From: Spirosoma foliorum
GTDB lineage: Bacteria > Bacteroidota > Bacteroidia > Cytophagales > Spirosomataceae
Direction: 5' to 3'
Assembly: GCF_014117325.1 (NCBI RefSeq)
Contig: NZ_CP059732.1
Location: 1,488,001-1,552,000, forward strand
DNA: 64,000 nucleotides
The notes under the pieces were generated by a model, which did no database searches, was not told where the DNA came from, and saw only the letters and a list, made by a program, of their open reading frames with translations. Made by a program: the position numbers and the translations under genes. Shown in pieces: positions 1 through 7,907 of the stretch. Position 1 is the stretch's first letter; each line of letters starts with the position of its first letter.

Positions 1-467
1 TCCGATTCCCACTGAAGAAAAGCGAAATCTCGGCGCTGGAGAAAATGGGGCTGATTCCGATGGTAAACGAATACGGAAAGGTGATGCCTTTCTCTGCCAA
101 AACACTGTTTAACGGTGATAATCTGGGTTTGCAAACATATTCTGTTGTGCGGGTATTCGATTACATCACCAAGGTGTTGATTGATTTCCTGAACCGTCGG
201 GCGTTTGAGAATTTCAACTACAATACCAAAGCTGATATTCAGAAACAGATTGTGAAGTTTCTGGACAACGTAACTGGGCCCGGAAAGCTGATCGAGAAGT
301 TCAAACTACTGCGCTTTGAACAGGACCCCAAACAGAAAGATCGGATCTATCTCGATATCCATATGGTGCCGTATTTCCCGGCCAAGACGTTCCTGCTCAA
401 ACTCGACGGACAGAAAGGCGACGATCCGGATTCGGCCGAATGGAAAGCAGACTACGATCAGCAATAG
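1..467 (+). CDS. tssC: T6SS sheath protein TssC (DUF5458-type), C-terminal part
   Basis: This is the 3' end of a gene entering from the left. The open frame runs without interruption from base 3, so the ATG at 45 is internal. TssC forms, with TssB, the contractile cytoplasmic sheath that propels the type VI secretion tube. The visible 155 residues hold a typical TssC tail: a Lys/Glu-rich helix, a hydrophobic segment VFDYITKVLIDFLNRRAFEN, and the strand pattern HMVPYFPAKTFLLKL near the end. The assignment rests on this pattern and on the immediately following run of tube-protein genes and vgrG. The gene is complete only outside the window. Spacing to the next gene is 37 bases, consistent with one operon. 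Confidence 0.8.
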   Translation, partial: RFPLKKSEISALEKMGLIPMVNEYGKVMPFSAKTLFNGDNLGLQTYSVVRVFDYITKVLIDFLNRRAFENFNYNTKADIQKQIVKFLDNVTGPGKLIEKFKLLRFEQDPKQKDRIYLDIHMVPYFPAKTFLLKLDGQKGDDPDSAEWKADYDQQ

Positions 468-504
468 ACTTACTTAATCATCAGACTTCTAAATCAACAA
501 CAAT

Positions 505-885
505 ATGTCTGCTTACAAGGCAATTTTAATGACCGGTGATTTCGGGTACGGACTCAACCGGGTTAACTTTTTTGTAGCGCGCGACCGCGATGATAAAGGC
601 CGACCAGTGCCAAATCTGGCCTGGACCATTATGGTCTCGATGTACGCCGTGCGCGATACTGTGTTTACCGAATGGATGATTGATCCAACCAAAAAAAGGG
701 ACATGGAGATTTTCTTCAATGAAGGGGGAGAGGTCGCCGTAAAAAAGTGGAATTTCAAAGATGTGTACTGCGTTGGGTTTGAGGAAAATTTCGTGCAGGA
801 TCTCGGCATTATGGAAACCATTCTTCTGCTTTCCGGGCAGGCAGTCACCAACGGAAACGCGACGTTAACCTACCAATGGGCGTAG
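505..885 (+). CDS. tssD: T6SS tube protein TssD (Hcp-like), short form 1
   Basis: A 126-residue TssD/Hcp-family protein of the Bacteroidota T6SS. Hcp rings stack into the tube expelled by the sheath and can carry effectors. Family features seen here are the N-terminal strand block, the conserved stretch around DDKGRP, the helix-strand 'EWMIDPTKKRDMEI', and a C-terminal NGNATLTYQWA strand. There is no signal peptide or membrane segment, as expected for a cytoplasm-assembled tube. It is the first of six related genes in a row, followed by a longer relative 27 bases downstream. Which of the six is the bulk tube subunit cannot be told from sequence. An opposing-strand open frame over the same bases was judged to be a shadow. 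Confidence 0.8.
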   Translation: MSAYKAILMTGDFGYGLNRVNFFVARDRDDKGRPVPNLAWTIMVSMYAVRDTVFTEWMIDPTKKRDMEIFFNEGGEVAVKKWNFKDVYCVGFEENFVQDLGIMETILLLSGQAVTNGNATLTYQWA

Positions 886-912
886 ACATACTGAACTTAA
901 CCAATACGAACA

Positions 913-1467
913 ATGGCTAAACGAGCAGTTTTATCGGTTTGTGGTGAAGATTTTGACCTGTTGGAGTTCAATATCAATCTCAGGCAGAAGACGAATAACC
1001 TGGGCAAACCCGCTTCGGGCGTTTTCCTGGGCGATTTTTACTTCATTATCGAAGGGGGGAGCGATATCTTCTTCGAGTGGATCAGCGACCCTACCCGTAT
1101 GGAAAGTGGGTCGATTAAAGTCTACTATAAAAAAGGCGACTCTCCTTTTGTCGAATACACGTTTGTGCAGGGCTTTCTTACCACGATCCTGGAAAACCTG
1201 TACGACAACGAGGGCATTGAGAATGCCTTCAATAGCATAAGTATGGCCGAAGATTCCAGCGAAAGCTTTGAACTGTGGACAAATATGGAAGGTACGGGGT
1301 TCAAGTCCGTCGATCTAAGCCATATCCTGACGAATACAGTAGCCAAGACCCGGCAGTTTCAGCAGCGGACGGGCATTGATTACGTGCTTATGATCACCCT
1401 CTCGTGCGAACAGGTACAGATCCGAAAAATTACCCACAAGAACGAGTGGGAAACCCAACGGCGTTAA
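913..1467 (+). CDS. TssD-like tube protein, long form 1
   Basis: A 184-residue relative of the short TssD proteins. Residues 1-110 follow the Hcp-like fold (DLLEFNINLRQ, then KPASGVFLGDFYF, then FFEWISDPTRMESGSIKVYY). Residues after about 110 form an extension absent from the short genes; it contains RQFQQRT at about 147-153 and a closing strand LMITLSCEQVQIRKI. The same extension occurs in the genes at 1942 and 2908. Position between short tube genes in one operon suggests a specialised ring, such as a cap, adaptor or effector-loading subunit; that is inference. It could equally be a second tube protein for a different VgrG. Family membership is fairly sure, the distinct role is not. Confidence 0.7.
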   Translation: MAKRAVLSVCGEDFDLLEFNINLRQKTNNLGKPASGVFLGDFYFIIEGGSDIFFEWISDPTRMESGSIKVYYKKGDSPFVEYTFVQGFLTTILENLYDNEGIENAFNSISMAEDSSESFELWTNMEGTGFKSVDLSHILTNTVAKTRQFQQRTGIDYVLMITLSCEQVQIRKITHKNEWETQRR

Positions 1468-1520
1468 GCGTTGGTAGTGAGCGAATTAGTGAACTTCTTT
1501 ACTCTTAAACCACTTCAGCT

Positions 1521-1922
1521 ATGGCATCGCTTCGTGCAGAGATGACAGTAGACAATGATTTATTCGCGCTTAACCGAATTTTTTTCACGGCTTCGCGCAA
1601 ACGAAGCCGAAAAGGCGAACCGGCATCGGGCATAAACTGGCGCATGCACATAGCCATGGACGTGCTGGAGCAATCGACCTTTGCAGAGTGGATGTTCGAC
1701 TCGAACATGAAAAAAAATGTTACGGTTACCTTTTATGCTACCGACGATGAAGGCGGTGGTGAAACCAAATTAAAAGAGTGGACCCTGGAAGCTACCAATT
1801 GTTTCGGTTTGCTTGAATTGTTCGTTGGCGATGCATCGTTTGAGACCACGAACTTAATTCTTAAGGGCAAATCCCTGTCAAATGGAAATGCTACGTTGAC
1901 AATAGGTTCAGACGCAAAATAA
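1521..1922 (+). CDS. tssD: T6SS tube protein TssD (Hcp-like), short form 2
   Basis: A 133-residue TssD-family protein, the second short form. Visible family features are the KGEPASGINWRMHIAMD block, the FAEWMFDSNMKKNVTVTFY region and the C-terminal NGNATLTIG strand, which matches the end of the first short protein (NGNATLTYQ). It differs by a small acidic, glycine-rich loop (DDEGGGETK) at about residues 74-82. No export signal is present. The spacing is 53 bases after the first long form and 19 bases before the second, so the run is likely co-transcribed. Divergence from the first short form is considerable, so this is an old duplication and not a recent tandem copy. Confidence 0.78.
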   Translation: MASLRAEMTVDNDLFALNRIFFTASRKRSRKGEPASGINWRMHIAMDVLEQSTFAEWMFDSNMKKNVTVTFYATDDEGGGETKLKEWTLEATNCFGLLELFVGDASFETTNLILKGKSLSNGNATLTIGSDAK

Positions 1923-1941
1923 TCGGCAACGAACAAAAACT

Positions 1942-2487
1942 ATGGCGCATAAAGCAATTTTAACAGTAGCGGGTCAGGAGATTAAAGCCCTGGAATTTCT
2001 GGTTTCGTTCAAACAGGCGTCCAATCAGAAAGGGCTCCCCGCTTCGGATGTAATGCTGGGGGATTTTTACCTCATCACCGAAGGCGGTTCCGACTTCTTT
2101 CTGGAGTGGCTGGCGGATGAAGATCGGCTAGAGAGTGGCAATATCAAAACGTATCGGAATGATCAGCCCTCCGTTTTTCTGACGTATGAGTTTGAGAATG
2201 CCTTCGTTACGGATGTTTCCGAAAGTTTCTACGACGACCACGGCAATATTCAGAACAAGTTCAACCGGATCAGTTCGGCCGAAGACTTAACCGATGACTC
2301 CTATGAGTTCGGCTACAACTTGACCCGGCTCAGTAAACAGGAAAGCGTGCTGGTCAGGAATATGTGGAAACGTGTTCGCCAGTTTCAGGAACGGACGAAC
2401 ATGGCTTACGTCTTATTTATTACGTTGTCCTGCGAAAAAATAAAGCTGCGGGACATCCCGCTAGATAATCAGTGGATCGACAGTTAA
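1942..2487 (+). CDS. TssD-like tube protein, long form 2
   Basis: A 181-residue protein clearly paralogous to the 184-residue protein at 913. Both begin with an Ala-Ile/Val-Leu strand, share the pattern LPASDVMLGDFYLI / KPASGVFLGDFYFI and the segment EGGSD-FF-EW, and end with an extension bearing RQFQERT (about 146-152) and a strand LFITLSCEKIKLRDI. The extension is roughly 65 residues beyond the usual short tube protein. It is a cytoplasmic-type sequence without transmembrane segments. Neighbours are short tube genes on both sides. Function beyond 'tube-like component of this T6SS' is not deducible from sequence. Confidence 0.7.
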   Translation: MAHKAILTVAGQEIKALEFLVSFKQASNQKGLPASDVMLGDFYLITEGGSDFFLEWLADEDRLESGNIKTYRNDQPSVFLTYEFENAFVTDVSESFYDDHGNIQNKFNRISSAEDLTDDSYEFGYNLTRLSKQESVLVRNMWKRVRQFQERTNMAYVLFITLSCEKIKLRDIPLDNQWIDS

Positions 2488-2506
2488 TCGTTTATTTAAT
2501 ATAGCT

Positions 2507-2881
2507 ATGGCTTATGATGCAACCCTGAATGTAGACGGGAATGCCTACAAAATTAACTGGATGCTATTGCGCATATATCGTAAGGAAGACCAGAAAGGTA
2601 AACCTGCTTCCCGACCTGCATGGGCAGTCGTTGTTAGTTTAGACGCGATGGACGATAGTACGATTAAGAGCTGGATGATTGACCCACATATGCAAAAAGA
2701 CGGTAAGATCATTATGAGCCGCGTTGACGAATCGGCTACGTTTAAAGAAATTGAGTTTAAACAAGCGCATTGTGTAACCTACTTCGATGAGTTTTTCGCA
2801 GATGTCAATTACCTAAATACGATCATCATGATAACTGGCGGAGAGGTGACGGTCAATAAAGCTACGTTGCATGTTACATAA
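2507..2881 (+). CDS. tssD: T6SS tube protein TssD (Hcp-like), short form 3
   Basis: A 124-residue TssD-family protein. It shows the same fold markers as the other short forms: an opening strand (MAYDATLNVDG), KGKPASRPAWAVVVSLD, the helix-strand SWMIDPHMQKDGKIIM, and a short final strand VNKATLHV. It lacks the RQFQ-RT extension. Together with the gene at 2908 it makes the third short-long pair of the run. The start codon at 2507 follows the previous stop by about 20 bases. No membrane or secretion signal is seen. Confidence 0.78.
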   Translation: MAYDATLNVDGNAYKINWMLLRIYRKEDQKGKPASRPAWAVVVSLDAMDDSTIKSWMIDPHMQKDGKIIMSRVDESATFKEIEFKQAHCVTYFDEFFADVNYLNTIIMITGGEVTVNKATLHVT

Positions 2882-2907
2882 ATCAACTTCTTTCAACAGA
2901 AACGACA

Positions 2908-3414
2908 ATGTCATTCCAGGCTACATTAACCATTGAGGGCAAAAGTTTCAATGTCCTGCAATGTAAGCACAGTTTATCGCAGAAATATGAGCGGGGAAAA
3001 CCAACCTCGGGCGTACGGGGAGGAGCCATTCAAGTTATAATAGACGGAACCGACGACGATTTACTAGGCAGTTGGGCAACCAGCCCTACTCTAAAAAAAG
3101 ATGGGGAAATTACGTTTGATCGGGTTGATCAAAAATCGTCGCTACAAAAACTTGAGTTTCAGGAAGCGTATGCAACGGTTTATCTGGAATTTCTGGCGTC
3201 CGATACCATCGATTCTGAAGGCGTTCACAATGCTATTATTGAGTCGATCCAACTAGATATGGTTAGCACAACCGACCCTGATAATGTAAGGGCCATCGAT
3301 AGTACAAAAACATTAGTGAAGTTTACGGAACGAACCGGTGTAAGTAATTGCATTCTTCTCCGAATATCAGCGGCTAAAATCAAACTCGACGGTATTGAAC
3401 ACCAAAACACGTAA
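2908..3414 (+). CDS. TssD-like tube protein, long form 3, adjacent to vgrG
   Basis: A 168-residue member of the long TssD-like group. The first 100 residues match the tube fold (KPTSGVRGGAIQVIID, then SWATSPTLKKDGEITF). The C-terminal extension contains VKFTERTG, the counterpart of RQFQxRT in the other two long forms, and a last strand CILLRISAAKIKLDGI. It is the most divergent of the three. Its stop codon lies three bases before the vgrG start, so it is tightly coupled to vgrG. That position would suit an adaptor between tube and spike, but this is inference only. Confidence 0.65.
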   Translation: MSFQATLTIEGKSFNVLQCKHSLSQKYERGKPTSGVRGGAIQVIIDGTDDDLLGSWATSPTLKKDGEITFDRVDQKSSLQKLEFQEAYATVYLEFLASDTIDSEGVHNAIIESIQLDMVSTTDPDNVRAIDSTKTLVKFTERTGVSNCILLRISAAKIKLDGIEHQNT

Positions 3415-3417
3415 TCA

Positions 3418-5214
3418 ATGGCCAAGCAGGTCGTAACGCATGTAGAACTTGAAGGCGGCAAAGAGCTGAAAAATGTTTCAGGGCTGTCTATTGAGCAGGA
3501 CTTATTCGGGCACCATACGTTTGAATTGTCTGTGCCGTTCGAAGACCTGGAAGACGCTAATGAGTTATTTTTTCATGAATCGCACAAAAATGTAGTTGGC
3601 AAAACCGTTCAGTTTTCGTTTGATCCTCTGCTCGAAGACGGCTCTTTTGATTTCAAGTTTAAAGGCATTATCACCGAACTGGCGCTGAAAAACACCAGCG
3701 ACACGTCGAATATTTTCCTGCTGAAGGGCTACGGACTTACCATTTTGCTGGAAGACAGCCGGTTGCGCCGGACGTTTCTTCAGTGTAGCCTGAGCGATAT
3801 TGTCAATCAGGTTTTAATGCCTTACCCCAATAATCTGCTTAAGCGATCGGTTGATCCCAAATCGTCGGAAAGCCTGAAATACGTTGTTCAATACGACGAA
3901 ACGAACTTCGAGTTTCTAGCCCGTCTGGCTGCTGAATATGGCGAATGGTGTTTTTACGATGGACTGCAATTAGTATTCGGAAAGCCCGACGATCAAAAAG
4001 TTGATTTCAAGGTGGATGGTATGCAAACCTTTGCCATGAGCCTGCGAGTCTTGCCCGCTAAATTTTTATACACTCGTTACGACTATGTTGCCGACGAGAC
4101 TTACCAAAGCCATTCCGGCGATCAGCAAGTGAGCGGCTTGGGCCAATGGGGCGATTTTACGCTGGATGAATCCGAGAAAATGTTCAGCCAGGAATCGCAG
4201 CTCCCCTTACCAAAGCTCGTATACGGCCAAGGTGAACTGGACGAAGTGGCCAAAACACAGAAGGCCATGGAGGCCAGTCGATTGGTTGATTTTCAGGGAT
4301 TTGGCGAAAATCCAGATGTGTCGGTCGGAACGGTTATTTCGGTAAAAGGCTCCCGAATAACCGAACGAGGCACATCGGAAGAAAACTTTGGCAGTTACCG
4401 GGTTACGCATGTATCGCACACCTTAGATGGCAGCGGCAACTATTCCAATACATTTCGGGCTGTACCTGATTCTGTAACCTACCCGCCCCCCAATCCATCC
4501 TTCAAGCTCCCGATTGGCAAGCCAGAGCTGGCCAAAGTGGTTGATAATGACGACCCCGAATCATTAGGACGGGTAAAGGTCGAGTTTATGTGGCCGGGCA
4601 ACGCTAAAGAATCTGACTGGTTACGGGTAGGCCACCCGTACACGGCCAATGGCGAAGGCATGGTGTTTATCCCCGAAGTGGATGCCCAGGTCATGGTTGG
4701 CTACGAGTCGAATCTGGCTGAATATCCGTTTGTTTTAACTAGCCTATACCCGAAAAACAACAGCGTCAATTATACCCAGCACGATAATGTTCAGAAAACG
4801 ATTCAGACCAAAGGGGGCAACAAAATTAGTTTGTACGATGAAAGAGGGGACGAGAAAATTGAAATAACCAACGTCAACAAAGACGATACGCATATCGTAC
4901 TGTCGTTCAATGGTGATGGTAAAATTACCATTCAAACGCAGGGTGTTGTGCACATCGAAGGCAGGGATGTTGAAGTAAAAGCGCAGAACAATATAACCCT
5001 CGAAGCTCAAAACAATATTGAACTGAAGGCTACTAATGGTGTGAAAATTGAAGGTACAGCCAGCGTCGAAATTAAAGGGGCAAAGATTAACGCCGAGGCC
5101 GATGCTACCGCCGAAATCAAAACCAACGGTCAACTGTCGCTCGAAGGTACCCAAACGTCTCTTAAAGGCGATGCTATGGTAGAGGTGAAAGGGGGAGTTA
5201 TTACACTGAACTAA
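3418..5214 (+). CDS. vgrG: T6SS spike protein VgrG (TssI)
   Basis: A 598-residue VgrG-type protein that would trimerise as the spike at the tip of the Hcp tube. The N-terminal half carries a phage-tail-hub (gp27-like) region (for example ETNFEFLARLAAEYGEWCFY near residues 160-180). An OB-fold gp5-like domain follows at about 370-440 (GKPELAKVVDNDDPESLGRV, then FIPEVDAQVMVGYE). The last 90 residues are a repetitive beta-helix with alternating 'IEG/VEVKAQNNITLEAQ'-type strands. There is no extra C-terminal toxin domain, so this is a structural and not an evolved VgrG. No PAAR protein is visible in the window. It closes the tssC-tssD operon. Confidence 0.88.
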   Translation: MAKQVVTHVELEGGKELKNVSGLSIEQDLFGHHTFELSVPFEDLEDANELFFHESHKNVVGKTVQFSFDPLLEDGSFDFKFKGIITELALKNTSDTSNIFLLKGYGLTILLEDSRLRRTFLQCSLSDIVNQVLMPYPNNLLKRSVDPKSSESLKYVVQYDETNFEFLARLAAEYGEWCFYDGLQLVFGKPDDQKVDFKVDGMQTFAMSLRVLPAKFLYTRYDYVADETYQSHSGDQQVSGLGQWGDFTLDESEKMFSQESQLPLPKLVYGQGELDEVAKTQKAMEASRLVDFQGFGENPDVSVGTVISVKGSRITERGTSEENFGSYRVTHVSHTLDGSGNYSNTFRAVPDSVTYPPPNPSFKLPIGKPELAKVVDNDDPESLGRVKVEFMWPGNAKESDWLRVGHPYTANGEGMVFIPEVDAQVMVGYESNLAEYPFVLTSLYPKNNSVNYTQHDNVQKTIQTKGGNKISLYDERGDEKIEITNVNKDDTHIVLSFNGDGKITIQTQGVVHIEGRDVEVKAQNNITLEAQNNIELKATNGVKIEGTASVEIKGAKINAEADATAEIKTNGQLSLEGTQTSLKGDAMVEVKGGVITLN

Positions 5215-5218
5215 GTCG

Positions 5219-5466
5219 GTTACGACATCGGTCATGTCCCACCACTAAAGTGATGGGTTATAACATCGGTCATCCCTACGGGATTGTTAGGTTATTCTGT
5301 GTCATCGGCTATGTCTCACTACTGAAGTAGTGGGTTACAACATCGGTCATCCATACAGGATTATTTGAAAATCCCGAAGGGATGATCGATATTGTAACCC
5401 ATCACTTCAGTGGTGGGACATAGCGATAACATGACCTAACAATCCCGAAGGGATGACCGATATAAA
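5219..5466. repeat. REP-type palindromic array upstream of the RAYT gene
   Basis: The 250 bases between vgrG and the transposase hold repeated, mutually inverted units. Units of the type CATCGGTCATCC-TACGGGATT occur at about 5264-5285 and 5340-5362, and their reverse complements AATCCCGAAGGGATGA-CGAT at about 5372-5391 and 5441-5462. A second unit, GTCCCACCACTAAAGTGATGGGTTA-like, occurs at about 5236 and 5311 and in inverted form at about 5395-5421. The whole forms a large imperfect palindrome centred near 5368. Such arrays next to a Y1 transposase gene are the usual substrates of RAYT proteins. Confidence 0.8.
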
Positions 5467-5468
5467 TT

Positions 5469-5930
5469 ATGGCAAACACCTACCATCAGGTTTACATTCA
5501 AGCTGTTTTTGCGGTTAAATATCGGGCTGCCATCATCGACAGAACCTGGCAAAATGATCTCTTTGCTGTGATTGGCAATTTGATCAATGAAACGGGCTGT
5601 CAAACCATTATCGTCAATGGGGTTGCAGACCATGTCCATTGTTTTATTGGGCTAAAGCCAACGGTGGCTATTTCAGAGTTAATGAAAGCGATCAAAGCGA
5701 AATCATCAAAGTGGATAAATGAAACCGCTCTGACGCCTTCGCGATTTGAATGGCAGGGAGGTTATGGCGCCTTTTCCTATAGCCGCTCACATATAGATAA
5801 CGTGTACAGATATATCGAAAACCAGGCAGAGCATCACCGAAAACAGACGTTTCGAGAGGAGTATATAAACTTTTTAAGAAAATTTGGCGTGCCCTACGAT
5901 GAACGATATATTTTCGGAGAATTGGTCTAA
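5469..5930 (+). CDS. REP-associated tyrosine transposase (RAYT, Y1/IS200-like)
   Basis: A 153-residue transposase of the IS200/IS605 TnpA-like superfamily. It has the HUH metal-binding motif in VADHVHCFIGL at about residues 56-66, and a C-terminal helix rich in Tyr and basic residues (IDNVYRYIENQAEHHRKQTF, about 116-135) holding the candidate nucleophile tyrosine. These enzymes act on single-stranded hairpins. The gene follows directly after an array of REP-like hairpins, the classic RAYT arrangement, with no IS ends or accessory tnpB. It separates vgrG from the tssN-like gene, so it probably entered the T6SS locus secondarily. The start is the ATG 5 bases after the repeat array. Confidence 0.88.
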   Translation: MANTYHQVYIQAVFAVKYRAAIIDRTWQNDLFAVIGNLINETGCQTIIVNGVADHVHCFIGLKPTVAISELMKAIKAKSSKWINETALTPSRFEWQGGYGAFSYSRSHIDNVYRYIENQAEHHRKQTFREEYINFLRKFGVPYDERYIFGELV

Positions 5931-5996
5931 ACACTTCCTCCTGAGAGGGAATAAGAGTGATCACCTCGCTGTTATTGTTCGTCTAATTAATGCTCT

Positions 5997-6758
5997 TTAC
6001 TCCGCCCGCATGGCTACAATTGTAGCGTTGTCAACTAAGTTATTTTGATTGAAATCGAGTGCCGGGTCCAGATAAACACGACGTTGCCACCATGCCGATT
6101 TTTTAGTGAATACCCAGCCAAAAGGCCGCCCGGATGGATCGGCGAAATGAATTGGGCTGGCAGGTGTACGCTCGTTGTAGTCGTTGATAAATACCAGAAA
6201 AAGATCGCCCAGCGCCATGGCAACGGGTGCTTTGGCCTTGAAATTCGTAAAGTTTGGGTCACTCGGCGTTTTCAGAAACTCAAACTGAATCACTAAAATC
6301 TTCGATAGGTCGAGCAAGTCAACATCCGGCATATCGCCATTAACCGGGTAATACCATTTCCGATAATTAGCTGGCGGAATATCCCGGTAGTACCGATAAG
6401 CCTGCACAACTAAAAACGGAATCAGAAAAGGGAGCAGACTTGTCACAAAAGGCCAACGATTGGCCAGGAACCCCATTTGCTGATAAAGAATCAGCGTAAA
6501 TGCCATACCTAGTAGCAGTACGAGTAAAGTACCTAACAGCCCCATGCCAAATGCCGCAAATACTGCCGGAACAAAGCGAGGACTAAGCCAGAGGTGAAGA
6601 ATTCCTATACCCAGGGCTAGTACTTGCACCAGAAAATAATACCATTGAAAATTGGCGCTATCGAGTGTGCCCGCAAAACCTGCTGCGCCCAGCAACAGAC
6701 CGACCACAACACCGTAAAGAAGCCCCGGAACTCGTTTTACGAAGGATAGATTGGGCAT
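5997..6758 (-). CDS. tssN: TssN-like T6SS membrane protein
   Basis: Read from the ATG at 6758, this is a 251-residue protein with about four hydrophobic helices in the first 130 residues (e.g. LLYGVVVGLLLGAAG and LLGTLLVLLLGMAFTLIL), then a soluble C-terminal domain with VNGDMPDVDLLDLSKILVIQ and FADPSGRPFGWVFTKKSAWW. Length, topology and tail fit TssN, a Bacteroidota-specific component thought to belong to the subtype iii T6SS membrane complex. The open frame extends 45 codons upstream to 6893, but that part is basic, low-complexity and lies before the first hydrophobic helix, so 6758 is preferred. It is convergent with the RAYT gene. The family call is from memory of the family, not a search. 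Confidence 0.7.
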   Translation of the reverse strand: MPNLSFVKRVPGLLYGVVVGLLLGAAGFAGTLDSANFQWYYFLVQVLALGIGILHLWLSPRFVPAVFAAFGMGLLGTLLVLLLGMAFTLILYQQMGFLANRWPFVTSLLPFLIPFLVVQAYRYYRDIPPANYRKWYYPVNGDMPDVDLLDLSKILVIQFEFLKTPSDPNFTNFKAKAPVAMALGDLFLVFINDYNERTPASPIHFADPSGRPFGWVFTKKSAWWQRRVYLDPALDFNQNNLVDNATIVAMRAE

Positions 6759-6983
6759 TATTGGCGAATAATTATTGACCGAAGAGGAGTTCTTTTTGTT
6801 CGTATTGCAATATGGTCGAAAAATTAAAAGATCACACCAAAAAGTCAACGAAGGGGCAATAAAACTGGTAAATCGGCTTCGAGCCTTCAACAATTAACCA
6901 GGCGCTGTTTCAGAAAAATCGACAAGTTTGTACGATATACCAAAACCAACGCCTACTTTTAGCGCAAACCTCATGCTGCGTAT

Positions 6984-7817
6984 ATGAATCGTCTTTTCCT
7001 GGGTATCCTGCTCATCCTTGCTGGTTGCGGAACATCATCGCAAAAAAATGAGAAGCCCGAAGCCGGAACCATCGCTCCACCGTTTAAGCTCCCTTACCAA
7101 CTGAGTGCTCCTATAGAGGAATATAAACTTCCGAAGGAATTAACCGAAATTTCGGGCCTGACTTACTTCAAGAACGACCAGCTATTGTGTGTTCAGGATG
7201 AAGAGGCTGTGGTCTACGTGTTTGATACGAAGAAAGGCAAGGTGGTGAAGGATTTTGGGTTTGGTGGGTATGGCGATTTTGAAGGAATCGAGTATGTAAA
7301 CGATGAGGTGTACGTGCTCGAAAGCAATGGAAACCTGTTTCGCTTTGAGCCGGAGTCGAAACAGATTGGTAAAACCAAAACCGAGTTGCCCAAGAAAACC
7401 GAAGTAGAGGGATTGGGCTATGACCCGAAAACCAAGCGGTTATTAATTGCGGTTAAAGATGGAAAAGGCTCAAGCGATAAAGCCGTTTACTCGTTCGATT
7501 TGATAAACAAGGCCGTGTTTAAAGACATGAGTCTGAACGACGAACAACTCGAAGCCGCCGGTATTGACCCCAAAACCTATAAGCCCTCGGGCATTGCCGT
7601 GCATCCCATAACAGGGGAGTGGTACATCCTGACCTCTGCCGGAAAGCGGCTGCTAATCACAAGTCGACAGGCGAAAATTATCTATTCGGAACCGCTCGAC
7701 ACTAAGCAATTTCGCCAACCCGAAGGCATTTGCTTCGCGCCCAACGGCGATATGTACATCTCCAGCGAGGGCGCCGGTAAGAAGGGATACATTATGAAGT
7801 TTACGTATCGGAAATAA
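6984..7817 (+). CDS. SdiA-regulated-domain lipoprotein (YjiK-like beta-propeller)
   Basis: A 277-residue exported lipoprotein. The N-terminus MNRLFLGILLILAGC carries a lipobox with Cys15. The mature part has propeller-like repeats: ELTEISGLTYFKNDQLLCVQ, GDFEGIEYVNDEVYVLES, TEVEGLGYDPKTKRLLIAVK, KPSGIAVHPITGEWYILTS and QPEGICFAPNGDMYISSEG. These repeated 'EGI/SGI' blades match the SdiA-regulated (YjiK) family, whose biochemical function is not established. It is probably anchored in the outer membrane facing the periplasm. It stands alone, followed about 70-90 bases later by the beta-lactamase gene on the same strand. Confidence 0.8.
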   Translation: MNRLFLGILLILAGCGTSSQKNEKPEAGTIAPPFKLPYQLSAPIEEYKLPKELTEISGLTYFKNDQLLCVQDEEAVVYVFDTKKGKVVKDFGFGGYGDFEGIEYVNDEVYVLESNGNLFRFEPESKQIGKTKTELPKKTEVEGLGYDPKTKRLLIAVKDGKGSSDKAVYSFDLINKAVFKDMSLNDEQLEAAGIDPKTYKPSGIAVHPITGEWYILTSAGKRLLITSRQAKIIYSEPLDTKQFRQPEGICFAPNGDMYISSEGAGKKGYIMKFTYRK

Positions 7818-7907
7818 GAAAACATCTGTAAACTCATAGCGTATGCTGGTGATTTCTTCTACCCGTTTTACCTTGCAGGCCAAATGTATTCGCCATTCAC
7901 GACAATC

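Noticed and set aside
4744..5235. 163-residue minus-strand frame
   Set aside because: It is opposite the repetitive beta-helix end of vgrG; the repetition of that region explains the long frame.
5219..5466. CRISPR array
   Set aside because: The repeats are palindromic and inverted with no regular unique spacers, and no cas genes are present. They fit REP units beside a RAYT.
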